This document shows, in pieces, positions 12,792 to 12,863 of a stretch of 12,863 bases of DNA (its first letter is position 1; each line of letters starts with the position of its first letter). Made by a program: the position numbers and the translations under genes. Below the pieces are notes generated by a model that searched no databases, was not told where the DNA came from, and saw nothing but the letters and a program-made list of their open reading frames with translations. The DNA lies in assembly GCA_963592185.1 (NCBI GenBank), contig CAVAVT010000041.1, positions 1 through 12,863 on the forward strand, in the 5' to 3' direction. Origin of the DNA: CAVAVT01 sp963592185. GTDB lineage: Bacteria; Bacillota; Negativicutes; Selenomonadales; Selenomonadaceae.

Positions 12792-12863
12792 ATATTAGAG
12801 AGTTTGTACCCTCAAAACTATACAGAAGATTTACTCTTTACTTCTTCAAACATCTTAGACTCT
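12792..12863 (-). other. Leader or spacer upstream of the tRNA cluster, possibly the tail of an rRNA operon
   Basis: No gene or clear promoter is visible in these 72 bases, so the tRNAs are probably transcribed from beyond the window. The minus-strand phrase CTTCTGTATAGTTTTGAG resembles spacer sequence often seen next to rRNA genes in Bacillota. Two short stems are possible here (GAAGA/TCTTC and AGTTT/AAACT). The rRNA link is a guess from style only. Confidence 0.35.

Overview
The window looks like chromosomal core sequence from a low-to-mid GC member of the Bacillota, most likely a Negativicutes (Selenomonas/Veillonella-like) bacterium. Supporting signs are an L27 precursor with a cleavable N-terminal extension next to its protease gene (prp), a T-box leader on pheST, strong AGGAGG-type ribosome binding sites, and the order rplU-prp-rpmA-obgE-yhbY-proB-proA-nadD. 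The class assignment is an inference from protein style and gene order. Every gene I can support lies on the minus strand, so transcription runs from high to low coordinates. I see no mobile element, CRISPR array, phage gene or origin.

Read in the direction of transcription, the right end (12509-12791) carries tRNA-His, tRNA-Trp and tRNA-Ser, closed by a strong terminator. A new sigma-A-type promoter then drives a purine-riboswitch-like leader and an AzgA-type (NCS2) purine permease, which ends in its own terminator. Next comes a second strong promoter, an L21-type autoregulatory leader and the rplU-prp-rpmA ribosomal operon. After a hairpin, obgE, yhbY, proB, proA, a previously unmarked 49-codon membrane microprotein gene and nadD follow in tight succession. 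These cover ribosome assembly, proline synthesis and NAD synthesis.

A third promoter, whose -35 box overlaps the nadD stop codon, starts a tRNA-Phe T-box leader that controls pheS and pheT. Behind pheT an imperfect terminator precedes zapA (cell division) and a small nitroreductase gene. A long terminator hairpin closes the run at the left edge.

The protein-coding content is ordinary housekeeping. The most interesting signals are in the non-coding DNA. The leader of the purine permease (12231-12430) has an aptamer with all the ligand-pocket hallmarks of a guanine riboswitch, but its junction J3/1 is enlarged and its P3 is weak. It is joined to an 18-bp helix that would bury the permease Shine-Dalgarno sequence. 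This looks like a three-state translational OFF switch instead of the usual terminator. The promoter in front of it also carries a perfect palindrome between its -35 and -10 boxes. The small membrane protein between proA and nadD is the other unexplained item.
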